Part shown: in pieces, positions 6,704 to 14,701 of the stretch
How the letters are laid out: each line of letters starts with the position of its first letter
Numbering within the stretch: the stretch's first letter is position 1
Notes under the pieces: generated by a model
The model's input: only the letters and a program-made list of their open reading frames with translations
Database searches by the model: none
What the model was told of the DNA's origin: nothing
Translations under genes and position numbers: made by a program
Assembly: GCA_031274925.1 (NCBI GenBank)
Contig: JAISPL010000030.1
Coordinates: 1 to 64,000 of the forward strand
Direction of reading: 5' to 3'
Length of the DNA stretch: 64,000 nucleotides
From: Syntrophobacterales bacterium
GTDB lineage: Bacteria > Desulfobacterota > Syntrophorhabdia > Syntrophorhabdales > Syntrophorhabdaceae

Positions 6704-8653
6704 GTGATACACAGCGGAACTTGCTTAGATGTCGCGGGTGGTGGCACCGCCAACGGCACTGTTGTCCACATATGGCAATGCCAGGCGGGAAACCGTAACC
6801 AGGATTGGACTTTTGATAATGGCAGGATAGTCTGGACGGGCACCAATAAATGTTTAGATGTCAACGCCGGTGGTACGGCCAACGGCACCAAGGTCCAGAG
6901 TTGGGATTGCCAAAACGGAAACACCAATCAGCGATGGTCTCTCGATACTAATTTTCCTGGCAAAATAGTCTGGACGGGCACCAATAAATGTTTAGATGTC
7001 AACGCCGGTGGTACGGCCAATGGCACCAAAGTCCAGACTTGGGACTGCATGGCGGGGAACGGTAACCAGCAATGGACAATCGGCGAGTTGAACCTCAATC
7101 CACCCGCCAACAGCGTTAAAGCCGTGCATGGGAACACGGATTGGAACATCGACACAGCCAATGCGTTTCTCTTCGGCAAGAACATGGCGGGGAGCCAGAC
7201 CACGCAACACTATGCGCCTAACACTTGGAGCAAGACACACAGCCACATCGGGCTGACAAACACTTCAAAGTATTATTACGACAAGAGCCGCGTGAGTACA
7301 GGCGCCGACACCGATGTCTTGAACGGGATCGACCAGACGATGCTGTTTTTTTATACCGGCCACGGTAACCCCACGATCTGGAACACGCTGGGCGATAATG
7401 CTACCCAAAGTTCGGTGTTGTTGGCGAATTCCAATGGCGGAGGCAAACTCCGCTACTACTGGCAATGTTCGTGTGCGGTTTTTGCCCACGGCCCTGAGAC
7501 TTGCACACCGAGGGGTACTTTCAGCTACTCTTGCCCGAATAAGTTCAACGGCGCTGCTGACTCCGTTTCTATGCGCAACGTCTTCCAGCGCTGGGGTTCT
7601 GCGCTGAACAGTTCCTTGCGCATGGCCTGCGGGGGATCCACCTCAATGTATTGCAATACCGACCAGGTGGATCGGGTGTGGAGCAACTACGCACGCGGTT
7701 ATACCGTGGCACAAATGTTCCTTGACGGATTCGGCCAGGGAGGGGCGTATGGCGTTGTCCCGCTGTGCATCACAATGGGTGGCGATGACATTACCAAGAC
7801 GCCTTTGTATGACACCAGCTTTACCAATGCGCCAAACACCTCTGGCAACACTCACTACCATCTGATGTATCCTGCGGGAACTCAACAATCGAGTTCAAAC
7901 CAGCTGTCCGCAAGGCAAATCACGCAGCAGTTACCCAAGTTCAAGGTGGCCCAGGCCACGCCGCCACCCAAGCTGGTCAAGGCGCTGAGCACGTCCGGAA
8001 CGTCCTTGGAGGTAGCCTCCCCGCTGCTGGCCGGCGGTAAAGCCAGGTTGGAGCGTGTTTCCGGCACCGGCGCGTTACACCTTGATTCCGGGCAAATCGC
8101 CAAGCCAGGCAGAAAAACGCTCACCGAAAAGGAATATATCAAACATGCCGCGAGCTTCCTCAGCGAGCAGGAATGGAGCGAGCAGCAAACAGCCGAGCCG
8201 ATGGTCACCCGCTACACGACGGTCAGTATGCCGGTGGCGGGCCAGCCGTCCGAGATGCAAGAGACTCAGGCCGGCGTGACCGTCCAGTACAAACGCGTTG
8301 TCCAGGCTGGTGGCGCGTCACTCGAAGTGCTTGGCACGGCCGGGACCATCCGCGTGCAGATGGACAATGAAGGAACCGTGCTGAGAGCCACGAAGCTTTG
8401 GCAAAAGCTTGAGCCAATCAGCTCGTCCTTCGCCGTAAAGGACTTTGAAGCTGCGCGGGCCGAAGCCATGAAACAACTCCACGCAGCGGACAGCTATCAA
8501 CTCAACCAATGGAAGCTGGGCTATAGGCAGGTGTCCGTTGGGGCCGATCAGGACGAGCTGAGGCCTGTGTACCAGTTCGCCTTTGTCCCGGCAAAGCAGC
8601 ACGACATTGAGCATCCGCCGCAACTCATTGAGGTGTCCGCACTGAAACAGTAA
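6704..8653 (+). CDS. Ricin-B-type lectin fused to a caspase-fold-like (DUF6345-like) domain
   Basis: 649 aa if read from GTG 6704; the natural start is probably ATG 6623, interrupted by TGA. Residues 1-125 are a beta-trefoil lectin with three QxW repeats (NRNQDW, NTNQRW, NGNQQW), almost identical to the gene just upstream. Residues about 140-390 begin GNTDWNIDTANAFLFGKNM and carry LFFYTGHGNPT (His 220) and WQCSCAVFAHG (Cys 255/257). The order GHG ... SC resembles the dyad of clan CD (caspase/gingipain-like) folds and matches my memory of DUF6345; peptidase activity is inference. Residues about 420-649 look like a PepSY-like or adhesion tail without recognised motif. Base use is more GC-rich than neighbours, and IS3 and Tn3 relics flank it, suggesting transfer. 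Confidence 0.75.
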   Translation: MIHSGTCLDVAGGGTANGTVVHIWQCQAGNRNQDWTFDNGRIVWTGTNKCLDVNAGGTANGTKVQSWDCQNGNTNQRWSLDTNFPGKIVWTGTNKCLDVNAGGTANGTKVQTWDCMAGNGNQQWTIGELNLNPPANSVKAVHGNTDWNIDTANAFLFGKNMAGSQTTQHYAPNTWSKTHSHIGLTNTSKYYYDKSRVSTGADTDVLNGIDQTMLFFYTGHGNPTIWNTLGDNATQSSVLLANSNGGGKLRYYWQCSCAVFAHGPETCTPRGTFSYSCPNKFNGAADSVSMRNVFQRWGSALNSSLRMACGGSTSMYCNTDQVDRVWSNYARGYTVAQMFLDGFGQGGAYGVVPLCITMGGDDITKTPLYDTSFTNAPNTSGNTHYHLMYPAGTQQSSSNQLSARQITQQLPKFKVAQATPPPKLVKALSTSGTSLEVASPLLAGGKARLERVSGTGALHLDSGQIAKPGRKTLTEKEYIKHAASFLSEQEWSEQQTAEPMVTRYTTVSMPVAGQPSEMQETQAGVTVQYKRVVQAGGASLEVLGTAGTIRVQMDNEGTVLRATKLWQKLEPISSSFAVKDFEAARAEAMKQLHAADSYQLNQWKLGYRQVSVGADQDELRPVYQFAFVPAKQHDIEHPPQLIEVSALKQ

Positions 8654-8670
8654 CAATTGTTCCAGTGAAG

Positions 8671-8731
8671 CACGAAACGGGCACTTACTCATCTTTGGCA
8701 GCGATAGAGATGAGTAAGTGCCCGTTTCGTG
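8671..8731. repeat. Perfect 24-bp inverted repeat with 13-nt loop
   Basis: The arm beginning CACGAAACGGGCACTTACTC (8671-8694) is exactly reverse-complemented at 8708-8731. No U-run follows on either strand, so it is not a standard terminator. It lies 18 bp after the stop of the lectin-fusion gene and about 95 bp before a Tn3 transposase relic. Confidence 0.95.
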
Positions 8732-8826
8732 GTGGTGGCATCCGCAATTTGTCGAGAAAGTTAAAGAGCAAGTTGACTGGATGCAGAACGTTTAGTTGCG
8801 CACGCCTTGTGCAGATTGGTTGAATA

Positions 8827-9054
8827 ATGGCGAAGCACAAAAACGCGCTGGTCCAAGCCGCAGCCGTATTCTTGAACCGGCTCGGTGAAATCTGTGACCG
8901 CAATTTCGAGAATCAGCGTTGCCGCGCGAGCGACCGCAACTTAGTGGTGGCCGCAATCATCATGTGGAACACTGTCTGCCTGGAACGGGCAGTCCAGGCG
9001 CTACGTGACCCAGGCAAGAGTATTGATGAGCGGCTGTTCCTGCATCAATCGTAA
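8827..9054 (+). mobile_element. Tn3-family transposase relic (C-terminal piece)
   Basis: 75-codon frame. [20 protein letters not shown], followed by DERLF, matches the C-terminal stretch of Tn3-family TnpA, where the family has N...AxxxWNTVYLERAVxxLR. The preceding [17 protein letters not shown] corresponds to the F...GEI.DR..E.Q segment. Only this end survives; the usual transposase is about 1000 aa. It suggests that the lectin block arrived on, or was later hit by, a Tn3-type transposon. Confidence 0.75.
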
Positions 9055-9077
9055 TATCATTTGTTGATTCTCATTTT

Positions 9078-9464
9078 CTACGAACCTATCAGCGAACTTT
9101 TCTGCGACCCTAATGTTCTCCGCCGGTGTAACAATGTGGCACTTATCTTACTCGGCGATGCCTGAAACAAAGGCTCTGGCTTACCTGTATCCTTACAGAT
9201 TGTTGTTATTCGCTCAATTCCTCGCCCCCAAGTTTCAATGCAGCCCGCCCGGTAAAACGCATAGGCGATTTTTGGATTATAAGGGCAATACCTGCGTTTT
9301 TTCAGTAAATTGGCGGTTGTCCAGTTCTCCGGCAGCCTGCCGTCGTTGTAAACAATAACGCAGTCGGGAAACACTTTAATCTGTATCGGTATGCCTGTCG
9401 TATAATCGCGATGAACAATAGCAGCGGAGCTTATTTTGTCTGACAAAAAATATTTTCTATACAA
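9078..9464 (-). pseudogene. Truncated AlbA_2/RecG-like regulator (C-terminal part)
   Basis: 128 codons. The frame opens in the middle of a known layout: AAIVHRDYTTGIPIQIKVF, PDCVIVYNDGRLPENW, YNPKIAYAFYRAGCIETWGRGIERI. This is the C-terminal ATPase-like half of the widespread transcriptional-regulator proteins often labelled ATP-dependent DNA helicase RecG-like, normally about 400-500 aa with an N-terminal AlbA_2 domain. The N-terminal half is missing, and the extra tail after EPLF does not match, so this is a relic. Further along the same strand (end at 9505) a short unrelated tail is left (RLARRKMLTGGEIQREIEYF) which I do not recognise. Confidence 0.7.
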
Positions 9465-9973
9465 AGCATATCTTTTCTCTCCATTGACCGCGGTTAATCA
9501 CGATTCAGTTTTTATCGTATTTCGCGTCATAAAAATACTCAATTTCACGCTGAATCTCGCCGCCTGTCAGCATTTTGCGACGGGCCAGTCTCTCTCGCGC
9601 TTTTTCGTGAGCACGCGACGCCAGTGGGGTTTAGTGAGCCGGACATGCTAAAGTTCTTGCCCGATGAATATCCAGCCCGACCTATAGCGAGCGTTTGCCG
9701 TCCTCATTTTGGCTGGCGCCTGGTGCATGTGTATGCCGTATGCCACCAATAAAATCATCTCCGTTTGAAAAAGGAAGGCAGCGTTCACGAAAGGGACGAC
9801 GTTGATGATAGCAATAAAATCGTGACGGTTCTGACCAAATTATCTTGCCTTGAAAGAAGGCATCACGGTGTGGATCCAGTTTATAGTGGTCTTGCAATGA
9901 TAGTATAGCACTGGGTTTATTTTTGAGCAGATTTGCGATATAAATATGATCCGCCATGCGCCGGTCTGGAAAA
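9465..9973. other. Decayed stretch before thiE2
   Basis: Contains a minus-strand C-terminal scrap ending at 9505 and otherwise no convincing protein. I looked for a TPP riboswitch (CTGAGA ... ACCTGA core) ahead of thiE2 and did not find one. The thiE2 promoter is not evident. Confidence 0.4.
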
Positions 9974-10570
9974 ATGAAGAAAACACCTTTTGAAAAAGAT
10001 ATTTATATTATCTCCGACAGGGTCGATGTGCTGAAAGAGGCCGTGGAAGATGGGGCTGCCATCGTTCAACTCCGTGACAAATCAGGAGACAAACAGGAAA
10101 TTTTGAGGAAAGCTTTGGAAATTGTGGCGTTCAGGCAGGTCAGGCCCTTTATTTTTATTCTGAACGATGACCCTGAGCTTGCGGTGAAAGCAGGTGCGGA
10201 CGGTGTTCACGTGGGCCAGGACACGTCTACCGAGGAAACCAGAAGAAAGATGAGTCCTGACATGATATTGGGCAAGACGACGCACAACCTTAAACAGGCG
10301 AGGCAGGCCATTTATGACGGCGCGGATTATATATCGGTGGGACCCGTACACGCGACACCCACAAAACCTGGAAGACAAGCCGTGGGACTCTCGTACGTGA
10401 GAGAGGCAGCCGAAAATCTCAATATACCGTTTGTGGTGATTGGTGGGATTGATCTTACAAATATTGATGACGTTCTTGACGCAGGGGCTAGGACCGTGGG
10501 AGTGGTGAGGGCCTGCGGCGATACCAGGGAATTACTTGCCAGGGTCAAGGGTAAAAAAATTGAAGATTAA
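9974..10570 (+). CDS. thiE: Thiamine-phosphate synthase ThiE (copy 2)
   Basis: 198 aa from ATG 9974 (MKKTPFEKDIYIISDRVDVL). Barrel signatures: IVQLRDKSGDK, FILNDDPELAVKAGADGVHVGQD, ILGKTTHN, YISVGPVHATPTKPG (the phosphate loop closer to consensus than in copy 1) and VVIGGIDLTN. Start of a plus-strand operon thiE-thiS-thiG-thiH, so this is the copy tied to de novo thiazole synthesis. The thiS start lies inside its 3' end (11-bp overlap). The first 18 bp of the longer frame (from 9956) encode nothing conserved. TenI-type proteins are the main alternative, but the TPTK loop favours ThiE. Confidence 0.9.
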   Translation: MKKTPFEKDIYIISDRVDVLKEAVEDGAAIVQLRDKSGDKQEILRKALEIVAFRQVRPFIFILNDDPELAVKAGADGVHVGQDTSTEETRRKMSPDMILGKTTHNLKQARQAIYDGADYISVGPVHATPTKPGRQAVGLSYVREAAENLNIPFVVIGGIDLTNIDDVLDAGARTVGVVRACGDTRELLARVKGKKIED

Positions 10571-10757
10571 CGTAAACGGCAAAGCCGTTGAGATATCGGA
10601 GAAGACCACTCTATTGGAATTCGTTGAAGTGCGCGGAATACGGGATGGCGTCATTGCGGAGCTCAATGGGCGGGTTGTGCCAAGGAATGTGTGGGCTGAC
10701 ATGGTGCTTTCGGACGGCGACTGCCTAGAGATGGTATCTCTTGTGGGAGGGGGTTAG
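10560..10757 (+). CDS. thiS: Sulfur carrier protein ThiS
   Basis: 65 aa ubiquitin-like carrier that is adenylated and thiocarboxylated at its C-terminus and delivers sulfur to ThiG. The frame reads MKINVNGKAVEISEKTTLLE and ends in the needed Gly-Gly (SLVGGG). Start taken at TTG 10560, because the conserved beta strand begins there; ATG 10536 would add eight residues that overlap thiE more deeply. No ThiF-type adenylating enzyme is encoded nearby, so activation must use a protein from elsewhere. One base separates it from the thiG ATG. Confidence 0.9.
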   Translation: MKINVNGKAVEISEKTTLLEFVEVRGIRDGVIAELNGRVVPRNVWADMVLSDGDCLEMVSLVGGG

Positions 10758-10758
10758 G

Positions 10759-11535
10759 ATGCGGGATGTGTTGACGATAGGAGGCAGAGAGCTTTCGAGT
10801 AGGTTTCTGCTGGGGACAGGGAAGTTCCAGAGTAAGGAGAAGATGAGAGAGGCCATTGTCCGTTCTGGTACGGGGATCGTAACTGTGGCGCTCAGACGTA
10901 TCGACCTTGAACAGAGTGATGAAAATATTACTTCCTTCATCCCCCAAGAGGTAATCCTCCTGGTGAATACATCCGGCGCGAGGAATGCGAAGGAGGCGGT
11001 GCGGATCGCCCATATTGCCCGTGAAGCGGGATACGGAAATTGGGTGAAAATTGAAGTCATAAACGACAGTCGATATCTGCTGCCGGACAACGCTGAGACG
11101 GTCAAGGCTACCGGGGCCCTCTCGGCGGAAGGATTTGTGGTTCTTCCCTATATGAGTCCTGATCTCTATACAGCGAAAGCTCTGGTGGAGGCCGGAGCGG
11201 CTGCTGTCATGCCCCTGGGTTCTCTGATTGGTTCTAACCAGGGGCTTAAGATGAGAGTGCTCCTCGAAGTGCTCGTTGAAGAGATTGGGGAGGTCCCCGT
11301 TATCGTGGACGCAGGGATCGGGCGTCCCTCCCATGCGGCGGAAGCAATGGAAATGGGCGCCGACGCTGTACTCGTAAACACTGCGGTGGCGGCAGCGGGA
11401 GACCCTGTGGCGATGGCGGTTGCGTTTGCGAGGGGCATAGAGGCGGGTAGAATGGCTTATCTGGCCGGGATGAGCGGTGAGCGGAATTTGGCCAGCGCTT
11501 CATCGCCGCTCACAGGGTTCCTCTACGATGAATAG
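10759..11535 (+). CDS. thiG: Thiazole synthase ThiG
   Basis: Forms thiazole phosphate from deoxyxylulose phosphate, dehydroglycine and ThiS thiocarboxylate. 258 aa from ATG 10759. Family marks: SRFLLGTGKF near the N-terminus, TVALRRID, WVKIEVINDSRYLLPDNAET (imine lysine in VKIE), VMPLGSLIGSNQG, VPVIVDAGIGRPSHAAEAME and the C-terminal ASSPLTGFL. An ATG at 10741 inside thiS is less likely. It overlaps thiH by 8 bp. Functional partner of ThiS and ThiH on either side. Confidence 0.97.
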   Translation: MRDVLTIGGRELSSRFLLGTGKFQSKEKMREAIVRSGTGIVTVALRRIDLEQSDENITSFIPQEVILLVNTSGARNAKEAVRIAHIAREAGYGNWVKIEVINDSRYLLPDNAETVKATGALSAEGFVVLPYMSPDLYTAKALVEAGAAAVMPLGSLIGSNQGLKMRVLLEVLVEEIGEVPVIVDAGIGRPSHAAEAMEMGADAVLVNTAVAAAGDPVAMAVAFARGIEAGRMAYLAGMSGERNLASASSPLTGFLYDE

Positions 11536-12583
11536 AAGGTTTTCAATTAACCCGCTGAGGCTCACTATTGACGACCTCGACCATGTATTTCACTCGGAAG
11601 ACAGGGGAGTGCTTGAGGACCTGGCCCAAGCAGCCCAGGCATTAACGCGACAGCACTTCGGAAGAGCAATCAGTCTCTACGCTCCGCTCTACATATCGAA
11701 TTACTGTCAGAACGAGTGCGCATACTGCGGATTTCAGGCGGCCTCTACCGGCATTGCGCGAAAAAAACTCACCTATGAGGATATTGACAGAGAATGCAGG
11801 GCCCTTGCTGCCACTGGCATTAGAAGCTGCCTAATCCTTACCGGGGAATCCCGCTTTCACTCTCCTCCGTCGTATATTAAAGAGGCGATAACCATCGCAC
11901 TCAGGCACTTCCCAAATATTACCCTTGAAGTATACCCGCTCGAAACAGAGGAGTACAGGGGACTGTATTACGCCGGAGCCGACGGGGTGACACTATATCA
12001 CGAGACATATGACAGGAATAGGTACGATGAACTGCATCTTTCGGGGCCGAAGAAGAACTACGGTTATCGCTATCAAGCCCCGGAGAGGATAGCCAGGGCG
12101 GGGTTCAGGCATATTTCTATGGGAGCACTTCTGGGACTCTCGGATTGGCGGGAAGATGTTCCCCAGTTCTTTAGACACATCCGTTACATGGAAAAAAGAT
12201 ACCCTGGCGTTGAATATACTCTTTCCTTCCCCCGGTTGCGCCCCGTGGCTAACGATGATTGCCGTTACTTTGAGGTGCCTGACCGTGATATGGTTAAGAT
12301 TATGTGTGCGGGGCGGCTCCTGTTTCCACGCGCCGGGATCAATCTTTCCACTAGGGAGGATGCGTGTTTCAGAGACCGGATTATTGATTTCGGAGTCACC
12401 AAGATGTCGGGTGGTTCTCTCACCACCGTAGGTGGATATAGTGATTGGCAGAATACATATGAAAAAGGTCAGTTTGACGTCCATGACCGGCGAAGCGTGG
12501 ATGAGATCAAATCCATGCTCATAAACAAGGGGTATGATCCCGTATTTACGGACTGGCGTAATATTGCAAACCAGAACCTGTAA
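11528..12583 (+). CDS. thiH: Radical SAM 2-iminoacetate synthase ThiH
   Basis: Cleaves tyrosine to p-cresol and dehydroglycine for ThiG. The radical SAM cluster motif CQNECAYCGF (CxxxCxxC) sits about 60 residues in; LILTGES and HETYD also match ThiH. About 351 aa, without the C-terminal CxxC extension of the homologue HydG, so hydrogenase maturation is unlikely even though a TM1266-like regulator lies 600 bp away. ATG 11528 lies within the last codons of thiG. Use of the oxygen-sensitive ThiH rather than ThiO fits an anaerobe. Last gene of the operon; no clear terminator follows. Confidence 0.95.
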   Translation: MNRRFSINPLRLTIDDLDHVFHSEDRGVLEDLAQAAQALTRQHFGRAISLYAPLYISNYCQNECAYCGFQAASTGIARKKLTYEDIDRECRALAATGIRSCLILTGESRFHSPPSYIKEAITIALRHFPNITLEVYPLETEEYRGLYYAGADGVTLYHETYDRNRYDELHLSGPKKNYGYRYQAPERIARAGFRHISMGALLGLSDWREDVPQFFRHIRYMEKRYPGVEYTLSFPRLRPVANDDCRYFEVPDRDMVKIMCAGRLLFPRAGINLSTREDACFRDRIIDFGVTKMSGGSLTTVGGYSDWQNTYEKGQFDVHDRRSVDEIKSMLINKGYDPVFTDWRNIANQNL

Positions 12584-13174
12584 AGCAAAGATGTACCGGA
12601 TTTTCAGGTATTCTTATTAAGCCTCCCCCCCATCCGCCGCACCCCTTCATGCCGCCCGAGGCAATCAAGGCGGGCATCATTTGCGCACAGATACTTCCTC
12701 CACGCCTATACCAAGACGGGGCATGGAGAGGGGCTTGGCTCTCTCTTTTTCAATTAGGGTAAGGCAGATGGTATAGAGGATGTGCATATCGCTATGATGG
12801 TAAGCCAGGTGGCCTTTTGGGAGTGATGATCTATATTACTCTCTGCAGGTCTAATTCTAAGCCCCTTAAGAGGCGCGTGCTTCCCAATAGTCAGTCGTAA
12901 ACCCGGGATACCACGCCGCCAAGCGGTGGGGAAGTTCATTCAATAAGCTGATCTTTGCGTCTTGCGCTTGGCCTGTGTCATGGGAAATAAAACAGAAGAG
13001 CGTCTGTGCCGCCTGAGGTTAGGCAGGAAAGCTTTACAGAGCGACCAGGGACAAGCGTTACAAAATCAAAGGCGTAACCCACACACGCGAATCCAGACGT
13101 GAAGACTGATCCGCAAAAAGAATGAGACAGATAGGTGAATAATGCTGGCTTGGCGGACCCGCTATTCCCGCATT
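12584..13174. other. Gap without recognisable gene
   Basis: About 590 bp between thiH and the convergent TM1266-like gene. Short frames exist on both strands but show no protein-like pattern or ribosome site. No clear terminator or riboswitch was seen. Confidence 0.45.
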
Positions 13175-13432
13175 CTATGTGTCGAATAGCATCTTTTGAA
13201 CCTGAAGCCCTTTTATCGCCTTTAATTTCCCCTCTACTTCGGTGTAAGCCTTATCGTCGCCAAATAACTCAAGGAGAATCAGTCCTGTGGGGGAGCATAG
13301 GTTTTCCGTCGCTTCATGGAGGCCGACCCTCGTCTTGATATTGCAGCCATAGTCCGTAAGTACCTTCTGAATCTGCTGGGCATTTTCAACCCGGTTAGTC
13401 ACGAGAAGACCAAGAACACATCGTTTTGCCAT
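13175..13432 (-). CDS. TM1266-like regulatory protein (iron-only hydrogenase system regulator family)
   Basis: 85 aa, matching in size and pattern the small ferredoxin-fold/ACT-like proteins of the TM1266 family: RCVLGLLVTNRVENAQQIQ, NIKTRVGLHEA, LILLELFGDD and a final LKAIKGLQVQKMLF strand. Such proteins are annotated as putative regulators of [FeFe]-hydrogenase maturation, usually beside hydE/hydF/hydG. No hydrogenase gene is in this window; the nearest related gene is thiH. A ribosome site (GGAGGG) precedes the ATG. Function is inferred from family only. Confidence 0.75.
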   Translation of the reverse strand: MAKRCVLGLLVTNRVENAQQIQKVLTDYGCNIKTRVGLHEATENLCSPTGLILLELFGDDKAYTEVEGKLKAIKGLQVQKMLFDT

Positions 13433-13512
13433 TGAACCCTCCTTTTTTGGATAGTTATTTGCCCCTTAATCAAGTAATAGCGGCTTCCATAAGATACTTA
13501 TTCTATCACATG

Positions 13513-13538
13513 CCCGGACTGTTTGTCCGGGTCTTTTT
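13513..13538 (+). terminator. Intrinsic terminator, orphan
   Basis: CCCGGAC (13513-13519), loop TGTTT, GTCCGGG (13525-13531), then TCTTTTT. A textbook plus-strand terminator, but the nearest upstream plus-strand gene (thiH) ends 930 bp away. It lies 220 bp before the ABC importer genes, so it could be an attenuator or end a small RNA. Confidence 0.7.
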
Positions 13539-13756
13539 GTGAGAATAACAGTCAAATATATTACCCCTTTCCCCCATGATATTTGTCCTTGCCTGTCGAT
13601 TTGGTCTTGCTTTATTCTGTCCATTGTCTGATCGCAAGAGAGAGAAGAGGGAGGGGAACAGGGGGGTTGGGGACCTTGATTATATTGCCCTTTCGTGATA
13701 AAGTAGCAACCGTTGGTTTGGGCGTCCAGAAGCGGACAGGACTTGTGGAGGAGTAG

Positions 13757-14701
13757 ATGATAATTCGCAAATGTACAAGTTTTCTTCTGTTGGGGATATT
13801 TTTTCTGATTCCTTTACTTGCTTGTGCGGCGGCCGACATCCGGTTCGGCACGTTGCCGGTGATTCAGTGTCTTCCAGTCTTCGTGGCCGCCGAGAGAGGA
13901 TATTTCAAAGAGCAGGGTATTACCGTGGAACTTGTCCCGTTCAATTCCTCCCTTGAGAAAGATGTGGCTTTTACGTCGGGACAGATATCGGGGTATTTCG
14001 GAGATATCCCGACATGCATGGTGCTAAGCGCCAATAAAGTACCTATCAAAATAACGGCTGTGGTCCACAATACGACGAAAAGTCAGAGAATGTTTGCCCT
14101 TGTTCTAGCGCCTAAGTTTGCGGGCAGGGAGCTTAAAGATGTTGTTGGCAATGGCGTTGCGGTCAGTTCCAATACAGTTCTTGATTTTCTCACGGGAAAG
14201 TTTTTTTCCATAAAAGGCATTCCCATCAATCAGGTGAAAATGGTGGAGATAAAGAATATCCCCATCCGCTTGCAGATGCTCATGGTGGGCCAGGTGGCGG
14301 TGGCGGTTCTTCCTGAACCTCTGGTCGCGCTTTCCGAAATGAAGGGCGGAAAAGTACTGATGGACGACGGCGGGAAAGGATGGTCGGCAACGGTCCTTTC
14401 GTTCCACCAAGGATTTCTGAGCCAGCAGCCCGATAAAGTAAGGTTGTTTCTCAAGGCCGTGGCAAAGGCTTCGGACTATATCAATAAGAACCCCAAGGAC
14501 GTGCGGGCCGTGATGAACCGAGAGTGCAGGATACCGGGTCAGTTGAAGTCCGGCTTCCCGGTACCGGAATTCTCCAAACTTGTCCTCCCCACTTCTGACC
14601 AGGTAGACGATGTATATCGCTGGCTCTATCAGAAAGGGACGATCAAGGTGGGAGTAGTAGTACCGTACATGCAAGTGGTGGCAGATGGCTACCTCCCATG
14701 A
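13757..14701 (+). CDS. ABC importer substrate-binding protein (SsuA/THI5-like)
   Basis: 314 aa. N-terminal signal peptide MIIRKCTSFLLLGIFFLIPL with a cut near ACAA. The mature part starts ADIRFGTLP and keeps the family layout: VFVAAERGYFKEQGI, then LVPFNSS, and a gate loop near SGYFGDIPT. This is the NMT1/THI5-SsuA-TauA type, which binds pyrimidine precursors of thiamine, sulfonates, nitrate or other small anions. It overlaps the ATPase gene by 17 bp. The nearby thi operon makes a thiamine-precursor role possible but not shown. Ribosome site GGAGGAG before ATG 13757. Confidence 0.8.
   Translation: MIIRKCTSFLLLGIFFLIPLLACAAADIRFGTLPVIQCLPVFVAAERGYFKEQGITVELVPFNSSLEKDVAFTSGQISGYFGDIPTCMVLSANKVPIKITAVVHNTTKSQRMFALVLAPKFAGRELKDVVGNGVAVSSNTVLDFLTGKFFSIKGIPINQVKMVEIKNIPIRLQMLMVGQVAVAVLPEPLVALSEMKGGKVLMDDGGKGWSATVLSFHQGFLSQQPDKVRLFLKAVAKASDYINKNPKDVRAVMNRECRIPGQLKSGFPVPEFSKLVLPTSDQVDDVYRWLYQKGTIKVGVVVPYMQVVADGYLP

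Noticed and set aside
11528-12583. Reading ThiH as HydG (hydrogenase maturase) because of the nearby TM1266-like gene
   Set aside because: Length of 351 aa, missing C-terminal cysteine cluster and operon with thiS-thiG all favour ThiH.
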